NCBI RefSeq assembly: GCF_037811135.1
Contig: NZ_CP149130.1
Location: 302,501-366,500, forward strand
Direction: 5' to 3'
Length of the DNA stretch: 64,000 nucleotides
Source of the DNA: Aeromonas rivipollensis
GTDB taxonomy: Bacteria > Pseudomonadota > Gammaproteobacteria > Enterobacterales > Aeromonadaceae
A model generated the notes under the pieces. The model was not told the DNA's origin. It ran no database searches and was given only the letters and a program-made list of their open reading frames with translations. Shown here one piece after another: positions 11,031 to 19,655 of the stretch. The position numbers were made by a program, and so were the translations under genes. Each line of letters opens with the position of its first letter. Within the stretch, counting starts at the first letter, position 1.

Positions 11031-12119
11031 TCAGTTCGCCGGAGGCGACGCGGGCGCCTCCAGGGCGGGCGTTTGCTCCCCCTCTTTTATCCAGGCATCC
11101 AGCAGGGTGTAGCCCACCGCCAGCACCACGGGACCGATGAAGAGTCCTATGATGCCGAGCGCCAGCAGGCCGCCGATGACACCGACCAGGATCAGGATGA
11201 GGGGCAGATCGGCACCGCGCTTGATGAGGAAGGGGCGCAGGAAGTTGTCCATGGTGCCCGCCAGCAGGGACCAGACCAGCAGGAAGGTGCCCCAGGTGGT
11301 ATCACCGCTCCAGTAGAGGTAGCCCACGCTGGCCAGCAGCACCGGGAAGGGGCCTATCTGGGCGACGATCAGCAGGAACATCAGCACCACCAGGATCATG
11401 ACGTAGGGAATGCCGGCAATCAGCAGGCCTATCCCGGCCACCGAGGATTGCACCAGGGCGGTCACCACCACCCCCATTGCGACGGCACGGATGGCCTGGG
11501 AGGCGAGTACCACGGCGTTGTCACCGCGCTGGCCCGCCAGGCGGTGGGCGAAGCGGCGAATGCCGTCGGCGGCTTTTTCCCCAGAGTGATAGAGCAGACC
11601 GCAGATGGCCACCGTCAGCAGGAAGTGGACGAACAGCAGGCCGAGGTTGCCCGCCTGGGAGGCGAGCCAGCGGGCTGTCTGGCCGAAGTAGGGGGCCAGC
11701 TTGGTGAACAGCACCTGGCCACCGCTCGCCAGTATCTGCTGCCAGAACTCAAACAGCTTGTCGCCGACCAGGGGGAACTGCTGCAACCAGAGCAGCTCGG
11801 GGGGTGGAGAGTGGCTGATGCGGGTGCCCAGCTCGATCAGCATGGGGGCCTTCTCCGCCACGTTGGCCAGCGCCATGAACAGGGGGATGACGAACATCAG
11901 CAGCAGTATGCAGCTCATCAGCAGGGCGGCCAGGGCGCGCTTGCCCCACAGCAGGCGCTGGGCCATCTGCATCAGCGGCCAGGTGGCTATGGTGATCATA
12001 GTGGCCCAGACCAGGGCCGGCAGGAAGGGGCGCAGCACCATGAAGCACGAGATGATGAGCAGGCTGAGAAACAGCAGGCCCAGGGTGATCTTGGCCAAAT
12101 CCACTTTTTTCATACGCAT
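11031..12119 (-). CDS. ydiK: AI-2E-family transporter YdiK
   Basis: This 362-residue inner-membrane protein of the AI-2E transporter family has about eight transmembrane segments. The hallmark C-terminal half contains GDTTWGTFLLVWS, a PFLIKRGADLPLILIL block and GLFIGPVVLAVGYTL, very like E. coli YdiK. Despite the family name, autoinducer export has been shown only for some members; others exchange ions for protons, so the substrate is open. The ATG is preceded by AAGGGAA. The NUDIX-PAP2 gene ends 10 bp upstream on the same strand, so the two are probably co-transcribed. Confidence 0.9.
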   Translation of the reverse strand: MRMKKVDLAKITLGLLFLSLLIISCFMVLRPFLPALVWATMITIATWPLMQMAQRLLWGKRALAALLMSCILLLMFVIPLFMALANVAEKAPMLIELGTRISHSPPPELLWLQQFPLVGDKLFEFWQQILASGGQVLFTKLAPYFGQTARWLASQAGNLGLLFVHFLLTVAICGLLYHSGEKAADGIRRFAHRLAGQRGDNAVVLASQAIRAVAMGVVVTALVQSSVAGIGLLIAGIPYVMILVVLMFLLIVAQIGPFPVLLASVGYLYWSGDTTWGTFLLVWSLLAGTMDNFLRPFLIKRGADLPLILILVGVIGGLLALGIIGLFIGPVVLAVGYTLLDAWIKEGEQTPALEAPASPPAN

Positions 12120-12129
12120 TGCATTCCCT

Positions 12130-13509
12130 TTAACGAGGGGTTGGGCTCCGGGGGACGGAGCCAGTATTCATGACGGACAGCAGCCACCAGAGACCGGCAC
12201 TCAGCCAGAGCCCCAGGCAGCCATAGAGTAACCCCTGTCCGGCCAGGATCAGCAGCGAGCTGTCGGTCAGCACCGGGAGCACGAACAGCCCCCCTCCGAT
12301 GAGCAGGCCGCCCGTCAGTGCCAGCAGAGCAGTGCCGATGGCGGGAGCAGGGTTTCGTTCGAGTGGTAACAGATTACCCGATACCAGCCCCAGGGTGAAC
12401 ATGGCGAGCCAGGCCAGCGCAGTGGACTGGGTCAGCCAACTCGCCAGCAGGCTGGTCAGCAGCAAGAGCCCCCAGGGGACATATCGCCCCCCCAGAGTGG
12501 TCAGCGGCGATCGCAGTGCCAGCAGCAGGGCGCCGAGTCCCAGGCCGGCCACCACGTCCGAGATAAAATGCACGCCAAGCCAGATGCGGGCAAGCCCGGC
12601 CAGGGCCGCCAGCAGCAGGGCCAGCGTTATACCCTGCCAGGCCCTGAGGGAGGGCCGCGAGGTCAGCACCAGTCCCCAGAACAGCAGGGTCGATGCGGCG
12701 TGGCCGCTCGGCATGCCAAAGCCCCGGGCGCTCCGTTGCGCCAGCGTGGGGTCGAGGTGGAAGGGTCTGGGCCAGCCGATCCCCTCCTTGAGCAGTTGCA
12801 CCAGCAGGGTGAGCAGCACCATGGCAAACAGCAGCCGGTAGAGCCGTGACCAGCCCAGCAGCGGTAGCAACAGGCAGATCAACGCGAGCTGAACGGGGCT
12901 GGCCCCGAGCAAATTGCCTATCTCAAGCCAGCTCGCATTCGGTCCCAGCCACTGCTGCAGACGCTGGATCAGCGGCAGCTCTGCCCTGTGCAGGGCGCTG
13001 CCTTCGCGACTGAAGTCCGACACCCACAGCACCTCGCTCTCGGGGACCTGGGCCAGCCTGGGAGTGATCCAGTCGAGTTGCGTCGGGAAGCGACGCTGAT
13101 CATGGGGCAGGCGGGCGGCGTCGATCAGCCTGGCGTTGAGGATTTCGCCGCCGAGGTTGGGGGCCTGGAGCAGGGAGACAAAACCTGAGCCGCGCTGGGC
13201 CCGGATGGGGGTCAGCGTTTGGCAGGCGAATACCATGGCCCGCTGCCAGCGCCCCAGCTCCCCGGTGATACGGCCATGGAGCCCCGTCTCCTCGAACAGC
13301 TCCCGCAGGGCCGCCTGGGCGGGCGTCTCGCCCCCGTCTATGTAGCCGCCACTCAGGCTGTAGCGATCGGAGATCCTGTCCTGGACCAGCAACAGCTCCT
13401 GCTGATGGCGGATCACGCAGGCGGCCGCCCCAGGGGGCACCTCGGCGGCGAACAGGGAGGATGACAGGGAGCCGAGCAGCAGAAGCAGTAAAAGAGCGGG
13501 TCTGAGCAT
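12130..13509 (-). CDS. Bifunctional NUDIX hydrolase / PAP2 phosphatase fusion
   Basis: A protein of ~459 residues from the ATG at 13509, which gives a clean signal peptide (RPALLLLLLLGSLSSSLF, then AAE); an in-frame ATG 60 bp earlier would bury it. Next comes a NUDIX domain with a complete box (GG-x5-E-x7-REL-x-EE-x-G; visible as GGETPAQAALRELFEETGL). The C-terminal half has several membrane helices carrying the three PAP2 motifs: KEGIGWPRP, MPSGHAAS and ARIWLGVHFISD. The topology suggests a periplasmic NUDIX domain tethered to a membrane lipid-phosphate phosphatase, perhaps acting in sequence on a nucleotide- or isoprenoid-diphosphate. Substrate unknown. It is likely co-transcribed with ydiK. 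Confidence 0.88.
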   Translation of the reverse strand: MLRPALLLLLLLGSLSSSLFAAEVPPGAAACVIRHQQELLLVQDRISDRYSLSGGYIDGGETPAQAALRELFEETGLHGRITGELGRWQRAMVFACQTLTPIRAQRGSGFVSLLQAPNLGGEILNARLIDAARLPHDQRRFPTQLDWITPRLAQVPESEVLWVSDFSREGSALHRAELPLIQRLQQWLGPNASWLEIGNLLGASPVQLALICLLLPLLGWSRLYRLLFAMVLLTLLVQLLKEGIGWPRPFHLDPTLAQRSARGFGMPSGHAASTLLFWGLVLTSRPSLRAWQGITLALLLAALAGLARIWLGVHFISDVVAGLGLGALLLALRSPLTTLGGRYVPWGLLLLTSLLASWLTQSTALAWLAMFTLGLVSGNLLPLERNPAPAIGTALLALTGGLLIGGGLFVLPVLTDSSLLILAGQGLLYGCLGLWLSAGLWWLLSVMNTGSVPRSPTPR

Positions 13510-13704
13510 GATGGCGCCACTAAGGGAATAGATGGGGACAAGGGTCACAGAAATCAGATACTTGGGCAATGACTTCCGGTGGATGGCAGGTATCGGCAGG
13601 GGGTGTCTCGGCCCAATCTGGGGCGCAAGGATTGCCGTCGGCCCGGGCAGTCCCTAGTATTGGCGGCTATTGTTCTTCTCATTCAACACATCTTGGGGCC
13701 TTTC

Positions 13705-14082
13705 ATGCGACAGTTCGGTTTCTTCCTGGGGATTGCCATCGGCGTCATCCTGATACTGTTTGGCAGCATCGTCATCTTCCAGGCCTTGCCTGCCGCACTG
13801 GACGTGCTGGAGATGCCGAGCCGCATCCCGTTCGTGCGCGAGGTCTACACCTGGCTGATGACCAGTGCCAATGGCCTCACCAGCCAGCTGGAGCAGAACT
13901 TCCTGGAAGCCTTCCAGACAGTGCTCAAGCTGATACTGCTCATCACCTTCATGTGGGTTTGCGTCAAGCTGGTCAACATGGGGGTGCTGATCATCCGGGC
14001 CGGGGTCGACCTCATTCGCACCGCCATCGAGCACAGCGAAGACAAGGTGGCCAAGCCCACCGAGCAGGACCGCCACCTGTAA
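13705..14082 (+). CDS. Small inner-membrane protein of unknown function
   Basis: The ATG at 13705 gives 125 residues starting MRQFGFFLGIAIGVILILFG, a strong first helix. A second hydrophobic segment, VLKLILLITFMWVCVKLVNM, lies near residues 70-90. The ends are hydrophilic; the C-terminus is charged (HSEDKVAKPTEQDRHL). An in-frame upstream extension exists but has no ribosome-binding site and runs over the promoter region. No family is recognised. It is divergent from the NUDIX-PAP2 gene and ends at a terminator shared with the convergent lipoprotein gene. Confidence 0.75.
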   Translation: MRQFGFFLGIAIGVILILFGSIVIFQALPAALDVLEMPSRIPFVREVYTWLMTSANGLTSQLEQNFLEAFQTVLKLILLITFMWVCVKLVNMGVLIIRAGVDLIRTAIEHSEDKVAKPTEQDRHL

Positions 14083-14110
14083 GGCTCCCCTGCCCATTCG
14101 CAGATAAACG

Positions 14111-14136
14111 ACAGGCCATCCGAGGATGGCCTGTTT
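14111..14136. terminator. Bidirectional terminator
   Basis: ACAGGCCATCC/GGATGGCCTGT hairpin with a short T run (CTGTTT) and AAAC on the other side, between two convergent genes. Confidence 0.75.
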
Positions 14137-14159
14137 GCATGGTGAACTGGTTCGCCCTC

Positions 14160-15599
14160 TTAGTTGAGCAGCTTCTCCAGCTCGGCTTCGGCATCCGCCC
14201 TGGCCTGATCGCTCTGCTTCATCCCCTGGGTTTCCACCTTGTCGGCCTGCGCCTGCACGGTGCCGGTCGCTCCGCTTACCACCTTGCTCAGCTGTTGCTG
14301 CGTCTTGGCTGCGGCGCTGACGGCCTTGTCCGCCTGTTGCTGCGTACTGGCTGCCGCCTGCTTGGCGGTGTCACTGACGGCCTTGTCCGCCTGTTGCTGT
14401 GCGCTGGCTGCGGCTTGCTTGGCGGTGTCGCTGACTGCCTTACCCATCGGCTGCTGCGCACTGGCTGCAGCCTGCTTGGCGGTATCGTTGACGACTTTGC
14501 CAGCCTGTTGCTGCGCGCTGGTTGCAGCCTGCTTGGCGGTGTCGCTGACGACTTTACCCGCCTGTTGCTGCGCGCTGGCTGCGGCCTGCTTGGCGGTATC
14601 GCTGACCGCCTGCTGGGCGGAGCGGCTCACGGCCTGGTTGGCTTGCCGCAGAAGATCGGTGGCATCGCTCACCGTCTGGGTGGCTGAGTCACTGACCGCC
14701 TTGCTGGCTTGTTGCGGAGCCTTGGCGGTGGCACTGCTGACAGTCTGGCTGGCCGAGTCGCTCACGGCTTTGCTCGCTTGTTGTTGCGCCTGGGTGGTGG
14801 CACTGCCGATCACTTGGCTGGCCGAGTCGCTGACGGCCTTGCTCGCTTGCTGCTGCGTCTTGGTGGTGACGCTGCCGACCGCCTGGGTGGCCGAGTCGCT
14901 GACGGCCTTGCTCGCTTGCTGCTGCGCCTTGGTGGTGACGTTGCCGACCGCCTGGCTGGCCGAGTCGCTGACGGCTTTGCTGGCTTGCTGCTGCGCCTGG
15001 GCAGTGGCACTGCCGATCACCTGGCTGGTCGAGTCGGTCAGGGCCTGGGTCGCGCTCTGTTGCAGGTTGCCCATCACATTGCCAAGCAGGGAGCCGCTTG
15101 TTCCCGTCATCACCTTGCCGGCGTCGGTGAGGGCGGTGGCGGTCGGGTTGCCGGCCTGCCACTCTTGCATGGCGCTCGGCCAGGTCGGGGTCGCCGCCGT
15201 CAGGTTTTCGCCAAATACCTGAGTCGCGCCGTCCCCCTTCTGCAACATGACGGAGAGCTGGTTGGTGTCGGCGTTCCATACCATGCCGGCCTGTTTGGCC
15301 ACATCCGGCACTGGGGCGTAGCGGGAGACCACGTAAAACAGCGGCCCCTCCTGCTGCAACTCGTTGGCCGTCTTGAGCAGCTGCATGGTGCTGTCGTAGT
15401 TGGGCCCCAGTATGGCGGTCATCCTGTCCTTGATCAGCGGCTGCTCGAACAGGTTGGCCTCGTTCGGATCGAAACCGACCAGGGGTTTGAGCAGGGCCCA
15501 CATCAGCTGGCTGGTGGGGCTCATCATCAGCAAGGGGGCCACGCAGGCGGACAACATCAGACTCAGGCAGGCGGCCTTGAGCAACGGCATGATACGCAT
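14160..15599 (-). CDS. Repeat-rich predicted outer-membrane lipoprotein
   Basis: About 479 residues from the ATG at 15599 (ATG 15608 is an alternative). The N-terminus LLKAACLSLMLSACVAP is a lipoprotein signal with lipobox LSAC. A globular part (~residues 25-175, with WNADTNQLSVMLQKGDG) is followed by two tandem arrays. The first is ~5 copies of a 23-residue unit around QQQASKAVSDSASQ; the second is ~5 copies of a 19-residue unit around QQQAGKVVSDTAKQAAASA. A charged tail (ADAEAELEKLLN) ends the protein. The arrays are Ala/Gln/Ser-rich and amphipathic, like LEA or apolipophorin helices, suggesting a long helical stalk. No known family could be named and the function is unknown. Confidence 0.82.
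   Translation of the reverse strand: MRIMPLLKAACLSLMLSACVAPLLMMSPTSQLMWALLKPLVGFDPNEANLFEQPLIKDRMTAILGPNYDSTMQLLKTANELQQEGPLFYVVSRYAPVPDVAKQAGMVWNADTNQLSVMLQKGDGATQVFGENLTAATPTWPSAMQEWQAGNPTATALTDAGKVMTGTSGSLLGNVMGNLQQSATQALTDSTSQVIGSATAQAQQQASKAVSDSASQAVGNVTTKAQQQASKAVSDSATQAVGSVTTKTQQQASKAVSDSASQVIGSATTQAQQQASKAVSDSASQTVSSATAKAPQQASKAVSDSATQTVSDATDLLRQANQAVSRSAQQAVSDTAKQAAASAQQQAGKVVSDTAKQAATSAQQQAGKVVNDTAKQAAASAQQPMGKAVSDTAKQAAASAQQQADKAVSDTAKQAAASTQQQADKAVSAAAKTQQQLSKVVSGATGTVQAQADKVETQGMKQSDQARADAEAELEKLLN
14343..14570 (-). repeat. 57-bp tandem repeat array (19-residue unit)
   Basis: About four to five in-frame copies encoding QQQAGKVVSDTAKQAA(T/A)SA variants inside the lipoprotein gene. 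A degenerate copy flanks the array on the upstream side. Confidence 0.85.
14652..14996 (-). repeat. 69-bp tandem repeat array (23-residue unit)
   Basis: Five in-frame copies encoding AQQQASKAVSDSATQAVGSV plus TTK, with small variations, inside the lipoprotein gene. The near-identity of units in DNA suggests recent expansion and possible copy-number variation. Confidence 0.88.
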
Positions 15600-15822
15600 C
15601 GACAACATATCCAAGTAATTATTTGATTAATAAGGCTATATACTGTCTTTTCCCGACAGCATGACCCGAACTGGCCCGGCTCTTCACTCATGGGGATCGG
15701 CGGGCGCTGGCAGGCTATCATATTGCTTCCGGAATGCCAGATGAGCCGACATTTATTGGTCAAGTCGGCGACGCTGGTGGTCGCTTTAGGGGATCACTCT
15801 CTCGTTGTCACAGGTGTCACTC

Positions 15823-16140
15823 ATGATCCGAACCGTGTTTTGTCTGTTTGCCCTCGGCGGGCTCCTTCCTGCAGAGGCGGCCCCGGCGTCGAACACCCTC
15901 AGCCATTCGGTGGGCACGGATCTGGTGTTGCCCCTGGGCTCATTGCCCGAGCGGGTCTGCTGGTATCAGGATCAGAAGTATTCCCTCGGGTCGCGCATCC
16001 AGCAGGGGGATCTCTGGCTGGAGTGCGGCCCGCAAAACGACCAGGAGAGCAACGGGCCTCTGGCCTGGCGCGAACCCGCCATCTACGAGCCCGTCGACGA
16101 AGGGGCGGCCAACAGGGAGACGATCAGGGTGGGTCAGTGA
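15823..16140 (+). CDS. DUF1496-family secreted protein
   Basis: A 105-residue protein from ATG 15823 with AGGTG seven bases upstream. The first ~20 residues (IRTVFCLFALGGLLPAEA) form a signal peptide. The core RVCWYQDQKYSLGSRIQQG followed by DLWLEC matches the DUF1496/YnjH pattern (CWYQ...YS.G..I...G.W.EC), with two cysteines that could form a disulphide in the periplasm. The function of the family is unknown. It is a stand-alone gene. Confidence 0.82.
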   Translation: MIRTVFCLFALGGLLPAEAAPASNTLSHSVGTDLVLPLGSLPERVCWYQDQKYSLGSRIQQGDLWLECGPQNDQESNGPLAWREPAIYEPVDEGAANRETIRVGQ

Positions 16141-16225
16141 GCCTTTTCTTGATCCAGCTACAGACACGGCCGTGATCCCTGTCGCATAATGCAGCTCCTT
16201 TCTTCTCTTGGCTGGAACCTAAGAA

Positions 16226-16333
16226 ATGGCTCGTCGCTCTTCCAATGCACAACGTCGTCGCAGTAGCTGGTGGTACAAACGCTTGTTGGCAAGGGAGCGG
16301 GAAGAGCGCGAAGCGCGTTCCGTCCGGGATTGA
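16226..16333 (+). CDS. Mini-ORF, 35-residue basic peptide
   Basis: ATG at 16226 opens a 35-codon frame: MARRSSNAQRRRSSWWYKRL, then LAREREEREARSVRD. It is very rich in Arg/Lys with a central WWY, and an intrinsic terminator follows 12 bp after the stop. A spacer-like ribosome site is weak (AACCTAAGAA). The whole unit, including its terminator, is repeated 185-187 bp downstream in decayed form, which argues the cassette is a real transcription unit. It could be an expressed small protein or a small RNA; no homologue is recalled with confidence. Confidence 0.5.
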   Translation: MARRSSNAQRRRSSWWYKRLLAREREEREARSVRD

Positions 16334-16344
16334 TACTGCATTGA

Positions 16345-16370
16345 AAAACGGAGCCTCGGGCTCCGTTTCC
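16345..16370 (+). terminator. Terminator of the mini-ORF (copy 1)
   Basis: AAAACGGAGCCTCGGGCTCCGTTT hairpin with a short T run after the 35-codon frame. Confidence 0.85.
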
Positions 16371-16410
16371 TATTCATTACCGCAGGCAGGTTTATTACCA
16401 CAGGTGGATA

Positions 16411-16519
16411 ATGGTGCCGCTTTGCCAATGCACGAGGTCGTTGCCGTCGTGAGCGGGTGATACCAACGCTTGTTGGCAAGGGAGCGGGAAGAGCGCGAGG
16501 GCGCTGCGTCCGGGATTGA
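16411..16519 (+). pseudogene. Decayed second copy of the mini-ORF
   Basis: Aligns with 16226-16333. The blocks CCAATGCAC and GGTGATACCAACGCTTG are diverged, then GTTGGCAAGGGAGCGGGAAG and GTCCGGGATTGATACTGCA are identical. Small insertions and deletions shift the frame and create early stops, so the peptide is lost although the terminator is kept. Confidence 0.7.
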
Positions 16520-16530
16520 TACTGCATTGA

Positions 16531-16557
16531 AAAACGGAGTCTCGAGCTCCGTTTTTT
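16531..16557 (+). terminator. Terminator of the duplicated cassette (copy 2)
   Basis: AAAACGGAGTCTCGAGCTCCGTTTTTT is the second copy of the hairpin. Compensatory changes keep the stem, and its T run is better than that of copy 1. Confidence 0.85.
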
Positions 16558-16581
16558 ATTTACCACCGTCAGCATCATGAC

Positions 16582-16606
16582 AACGGGGGCCATCAGGCCC
16601 CCGTTT
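16582..16606. terminator. Terminator of katA
   Basis: ACGGGGGCC/GGCCCCCGT hairpin with T4 to the right; it lies 20 bp after the catalase stop codon and can act in both directions. Confidence 0.8.
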
Positions 16607-16625
16607 TGCTTTTCAGATCTGCGGC

Positions 16626-18074
16626 TTAGCGCTGCAAGGCGGCCAGGGCCAGCTCGACCCGCTTGGCGTACTCGGGGTCGGCCTGCTCGAAGTGTTTGAG
16701 CTGGGCCTGGACGATGGCGTAATCCTCCACATTGATGAGGGAGCGCGCCAGGTTGGCGGCGAGGCGAGCACGTTGCCCCTCGTCCATGATGCGGAACAGA
16801 TCCCCCGGCTGGCTGTAGTAGTCGCTGTCGTAGTCGCGAAAATCGTAGTGCAGGGCGGCTCCTTCCAGACTCAGGGCCGGTTCGTGTTGCTCGCTCGGCT
16901 GCTGGGTGCCGAAGCGGTTCGGCTGGTAGTTGGGGCTGGCGCCGCCATTACTGTCCCCCCGCATGGCACCGTCACGATGGGCGCCGTGGTGGAAGGGGCA
17001 GCGCGGGGCGTTGACCGGCAGCAGGCCGTGGTTGACGCCGAGGCGATAGCGCTGGGTGTCACCGTAGGAGAAGAGCCGTCCTTGCAGCATGCGATCCGGT
17101 GAGAAGCCGATACCGGGCACCACGTTGGCCGGGGTAAAGGCCGCCTGCTCCACGTGGGCGAAGTAGTTGTCTGGGTTCTGGTTGAGCTCAAGCACGCCGA
17201 CCGGGATCAGCGGGTAGTCGCTGTGCGGCCACACCTTGGTGAGGTCGAACGGGTGGATTTTGTAGGTCTGGGCCTCGGCTTCCGGCATCACCTGCACATA
17301 GACCTTCCAGCGCGGGAAGTCGCCCCGCTCTATGGCGTTGAACAGGTCGGCCTGGCTGGTCTCCCTGTCCTGGCCGACGACATTGGCCGCCTCTTCATCG
17401 GTGTAGAAGCTGTGGCCCTGCTCTGTCTTGAAGTGGAACTTGACCCAGAAGCGTTCGTTGGCATCGTTGATAAAGCTGAAGGTATGGCTGCCGTAGCCGT
17501 TCATCTCCCGCAGGCTCTTGGGGATGCCGCGATCGCTGAACAAGATGGTGACCTGATGCAGGGACTCCGGATGGCGTGACCAGAAGTCCCAGGCGGTGGT
17601 GGCGCTGCGCAGGTTGGTGCGCGGATCCCGCTTCTGGGTGTGGATGAAGTCGGGGAATTTCAGGGGATCGCGGATGAAGAACACCGGGGTGTTGTTGCCC
17701 ACCAGATCCCAGTTGCCCTGCTCTGTGTAGAACTTGAGGGCGAAGCCGCGTACGTCCCGCTCCGCATCGGCGGCCCCCTTCTCGCCGGCCACTGTGGAGA
17801 AGCGCAGGAACACGGGCGTCTGCTTGCCGATGGCGTTGAACAGGTCGGCCTTGCTGAACTGGCTGATGTCGTGGGTCACGGTGAAGGTGCCATAGGCGCC
17901 GGAGCCCTTGGCGTGAACCACCCGCTCGGGAATACGCTCGCGGTCGAAGTGGGCGAGCTTCTCCATCAACCAGATGTCTTGCATCAGCACCGGGCCGCGC
18001 GGGCCGGCGGTGAGGCTGTTATTGTTGTCGACGACGGGGGCACCGTTGGCGCTGTGCAGGGTCTTGTCAGTCAT
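16626..18074 (-). CDS. katA: Monofunctional haem catalase (small-subunit, clade 3)
   Basis: 482 residues, typical of small-subunit catalases, which convert hydrogen peroxide to water and oxygen. The distal histidine is His54 in [10 protein letters not shown], the distal Asn is near 127 in [11 protein letters not shown], and the proximal haem tyrosine lies in [14 protein letters not shown] near 337. There is no signal peptide, so it is cytosolic. A GGAGATG Shine-Dalgarno precedes the ATG. It is divergent from the acetyltransferase gene across 152 bp; no OxyR site was identified with confidence. The catalase call is secure; the katA name rather than katB is by size class. Confidence 0.95.
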   Translation of the reverse strand: MTDKTLHSANGAPVVDNNNSLTAGPRGPVLMQDIWLMEKLAHFDRERIPERVVHAKGSGAYGTFTVTHDISQFSKADLFNAIGKQTPVFLRFSTVAGEKGAADAERDVRGFALKFYTEQGNWDLVGNNTPVFFIRDPLKFPDFIHTQKRDPRTNLRSATTAWDFWSRHPESLHQVTILFSDRGIPKSLREMNGYGSHTFSFINDANERFWVKFHFKTEQGHSFYTDEEAANVVGQDRETSQADLFNAIERGDFPRWKVYVQVMPEAEAQTYKIHPFDLTKVWPHSDYPLIPVGVLELNQNPDNYFAHVEQAAFTPANVVPGIGFSPDRMLQGRLFSYGDTQRYRLGVNHGLLPVNAPRCPFHHGAHRDGAMRGDSNGGASPNYQPNRFGTQQPSEQHEPALSLEGAALHYDFRDYDSDYYSQPGDLFRIMDEGQRARLAANLARSLINVEDYAIVQAQLKHFEQADPEYAKRVELALAALQR

Positions 18075-18226
18075 GGGGCATCTCCTTGTGATGAGCCGTC
18101 AGACTAGGGGAAGGGCGCGCCCGGCTCCAATGGAGTGTGCCTAACCCTTTGATTGGTTTCGCTGATGGGGGTGGAAACGCACGCCAGCCTTACGGCAAGA
18201 TGGGGCTCAGCCAACAAGGAGGTCTC

Positions 18227-18715
18227 ATGTCCATCACAGTTCGCCGCGCCGGGCCGGAAGATGCCGTCGCCCTGCGGGATCTTCACGCCATGCCGAATGC
18301 CCAGGCCGGTACCCTGCAACTTCCCTTTCCCTCCCTGCAGCAGTGGGAGCAGAAGCTGACCCCGCGGGATGGCATCTACAGCCTGCTGGCCGAGTGCGAG
18401 GGGCAGGTGGCGGGTGCCCTGGTCCTGATGGTGGAACCGAATCCCCGTCGTCGCCACGTGGCCACCATCGGCATGGCGGTGCACGATGACTGGGCCGGGC
18501 GGGGCGTGGGCACGGCCCTGATGCGGGCCGCGCTGGATCTGGCGGACAACTGGCTCGGGTTGTCGCGGGTGGAGCTGACGGTCTGGGCCGACAACGAGGC
18601 GGCCCTGGCCCTCTACCGCAAGACGGGGTTCGTGGAGGAGGGCGTCGCCCGGGATTACGGCCTGCGTCATGGTGTGCTGGTGGACGCCCTCTACATGGCC
18701 AGGGTGCGCCGATGA
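18227..18715 (+). CDS. aaaT: GNAT N-acetyltransferase, AaaT/YhhY-like
   Basis: The ATG at 18227 has a perfect AAGGAGG six bases upstream and gives 163 residues, a single GNAT domain. The acetyl-CoA loop is WAGRGVGTALMRAALDLADN. The C-terminal ELTVWADNEAALALYRKTGF and the DALYMARVRR ending closely resemble E. coli YhhY (AaaT), an L-amino-acid N-acetyltransferase acting on phenylalanine and methionine. The next gene overlaps by ATGA, so the two are translationally coupled. Confidence 0.85.
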   Translation: MSITVRRAGPEDAVALRDLHAMPNAQAGTLQLPFPSLQQWEQKLTPRDGIYSLLAECEGQVAGALVLMVEPNPRRRHVATIGMAVHDDWAGRGVGTALMRAALDLADNWLGLSRVELTVWADNEAALALYRKTGFVEEGVARDYGLRHGVLVDALYMARVRR

Positions 18716-19569
18716 TCGACTATCGCGAGCGCCTGACTCCCGTGCTGCGGGCGCTGGAGCAGGAGCCGGATCTCTCCATCGAGGAGCTGGCGAGCCGCGC
18801 CTGCCTCTCCCTCTATCACTTCCACCGGGTGTTCACCGCCGTGGTGGGGGAGGCGCCGGGGGAGATGTGCCGCCGGCTGCGGATGCAGCGGGCGGCCTGG
18901 CAGCTCTGCTACACAGACGCCAGCGTCACCGCCATCGCCCTGGGGGCGGGGCTCGCCAGCTCCCAGGCCTTCGCCAAGGCGTTTCGCCGTCACTATGGCT
19001 GCACCCCGGGGGAGTTTCGCCGCGACAAGGGCAAGAATGGACACCATGAGCGCAAGGATGGACACGCATGGAACGACCCCCTCCCTTATGCTGAAGGCCA
19101 CTCATCAGCAAGGAGCAACACCATGAAAACCGTCGAGATGGATGCCCGCACCCTGGCCTATATCAGGGTCACAGGCCCCTATGGCGAAGGCTATGACGCC
19201 GTCTGCAATCGCCTGCACCAGTGGGCCGCGCCCCGCGCTCTGGAGCAGGGGGAGTGGATCTTCATCTACCATGACAACCCGCAAGTGACGCCGCCGGCCC
19301 AGTGTCGCACCGACATAGGTGTCACAGTGCCGGTGGGAACCCAGGGGACGGGGGAGGTGGAGATCCAGCTCATCCCCGCCGGGCGCTACGCCCAGTCCCG
19401 CTACCTCATCACGGATCGCAACCAGTACGGGCCGCGCTGGCAGGAGCACATAGGCGACATAGTGTCCGCCGGGCTGGCGTTCGGCGACGGTCCCTGTTTC
19501 GAGCTCTATCACAGCGTGAGCAACGATCCCCTGCAGGACGACGTGAGCTTCTGCTCCAGCGTGCGATAA
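18712..19569 (+). CDS. AraC-family regulator with GyrI-like effector domain
   Basis: 285 residues. The N-terminal ~105 are a two-helix-turn-helix AraC domain (IEELASRACLSLYHFHRVF, then SSQAFAKAFRRHYGCTPGEF). After a hydrophilic linker, residues ~130-285 are a GyrI/SbmC-like effector-binding domain (MKTVEMDARTLAYIRVTGPY; VTVPVGTQGTGEVEIQLIPAG). This is the Rob/MarR-of-small-molecules layout in which a drug or metabolite binds the C-terminal barrel. Its start overlaps the acetyltransferase stop by four bases, suggesting the pair forms a detoxification module. Confidence 0.9.
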   Translation: MIDYRERLTPVLRALEQEPDLSIEELASRACLSLYHFHRVFTAVVGEAPGEMCRRLRMQRAAWQLCYTDASVTAIALGAGLASSQAFAKAFRRHYGCTPGEFRRDKGKNGHHERKDGHAWNDPLPYAEGHSSARSNTMKTVEMDARTLAYIRVTGPYGEGYDAVCNRLHQWAAPRALEQGEWIFIYHDNPQVTPPAQCRTDIGVTVPVGTQGTGEVEIQLIPAGRYAQSRYLITDRNQYGPRWQEHIGDIVSAGLAFGDGPCFELYHSVSNDPLQDDVSFCSSVR

Positions 19570-19581
19570 AGGTGCGGCAAT

Positions 19582-19610
19582 AAAACGAGGCGCCCTGGGC
19601 GCCTTGTTTT
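19582..19610. terminator. Bidirectional terminator
   Basis: AAAACGAGGCGCC/GGCGCCTTGTTTT hairpin between the AraC gene and the convergent exporter gene. Confidence 0.85.
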
Positions 19611-19655
19611 ATTTGGGATGGAGGCCGGTCGCTTGCGCTGTCGGCCGCGACCGTA

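Noticed and set aside
10557..12173. 538-codon plus-strand frame across SDR and ydiK
   Set aside because: Shadow of two real minus-strand genes and their spacer; low complexity in Gln/His/Gly.
14343..14996. CRISPR-like periodicity
   Set aside because: The repeats are in-frame coding units without unique spacers and no cas genes are near.
14239..15222. Cys/Ala/Leu-rich plus-strand frame opposite the lipoprotein repeats
   Set aside because: A translation of the repeat array in the wrong strand; no start signal.
16219..16593. Minus-strand frame with an internal repeat over the mini-ORF cassette
   Set aside because: Its repetition simply mirrors the duplicated plus-strand cassette; it would read through both hairpins.
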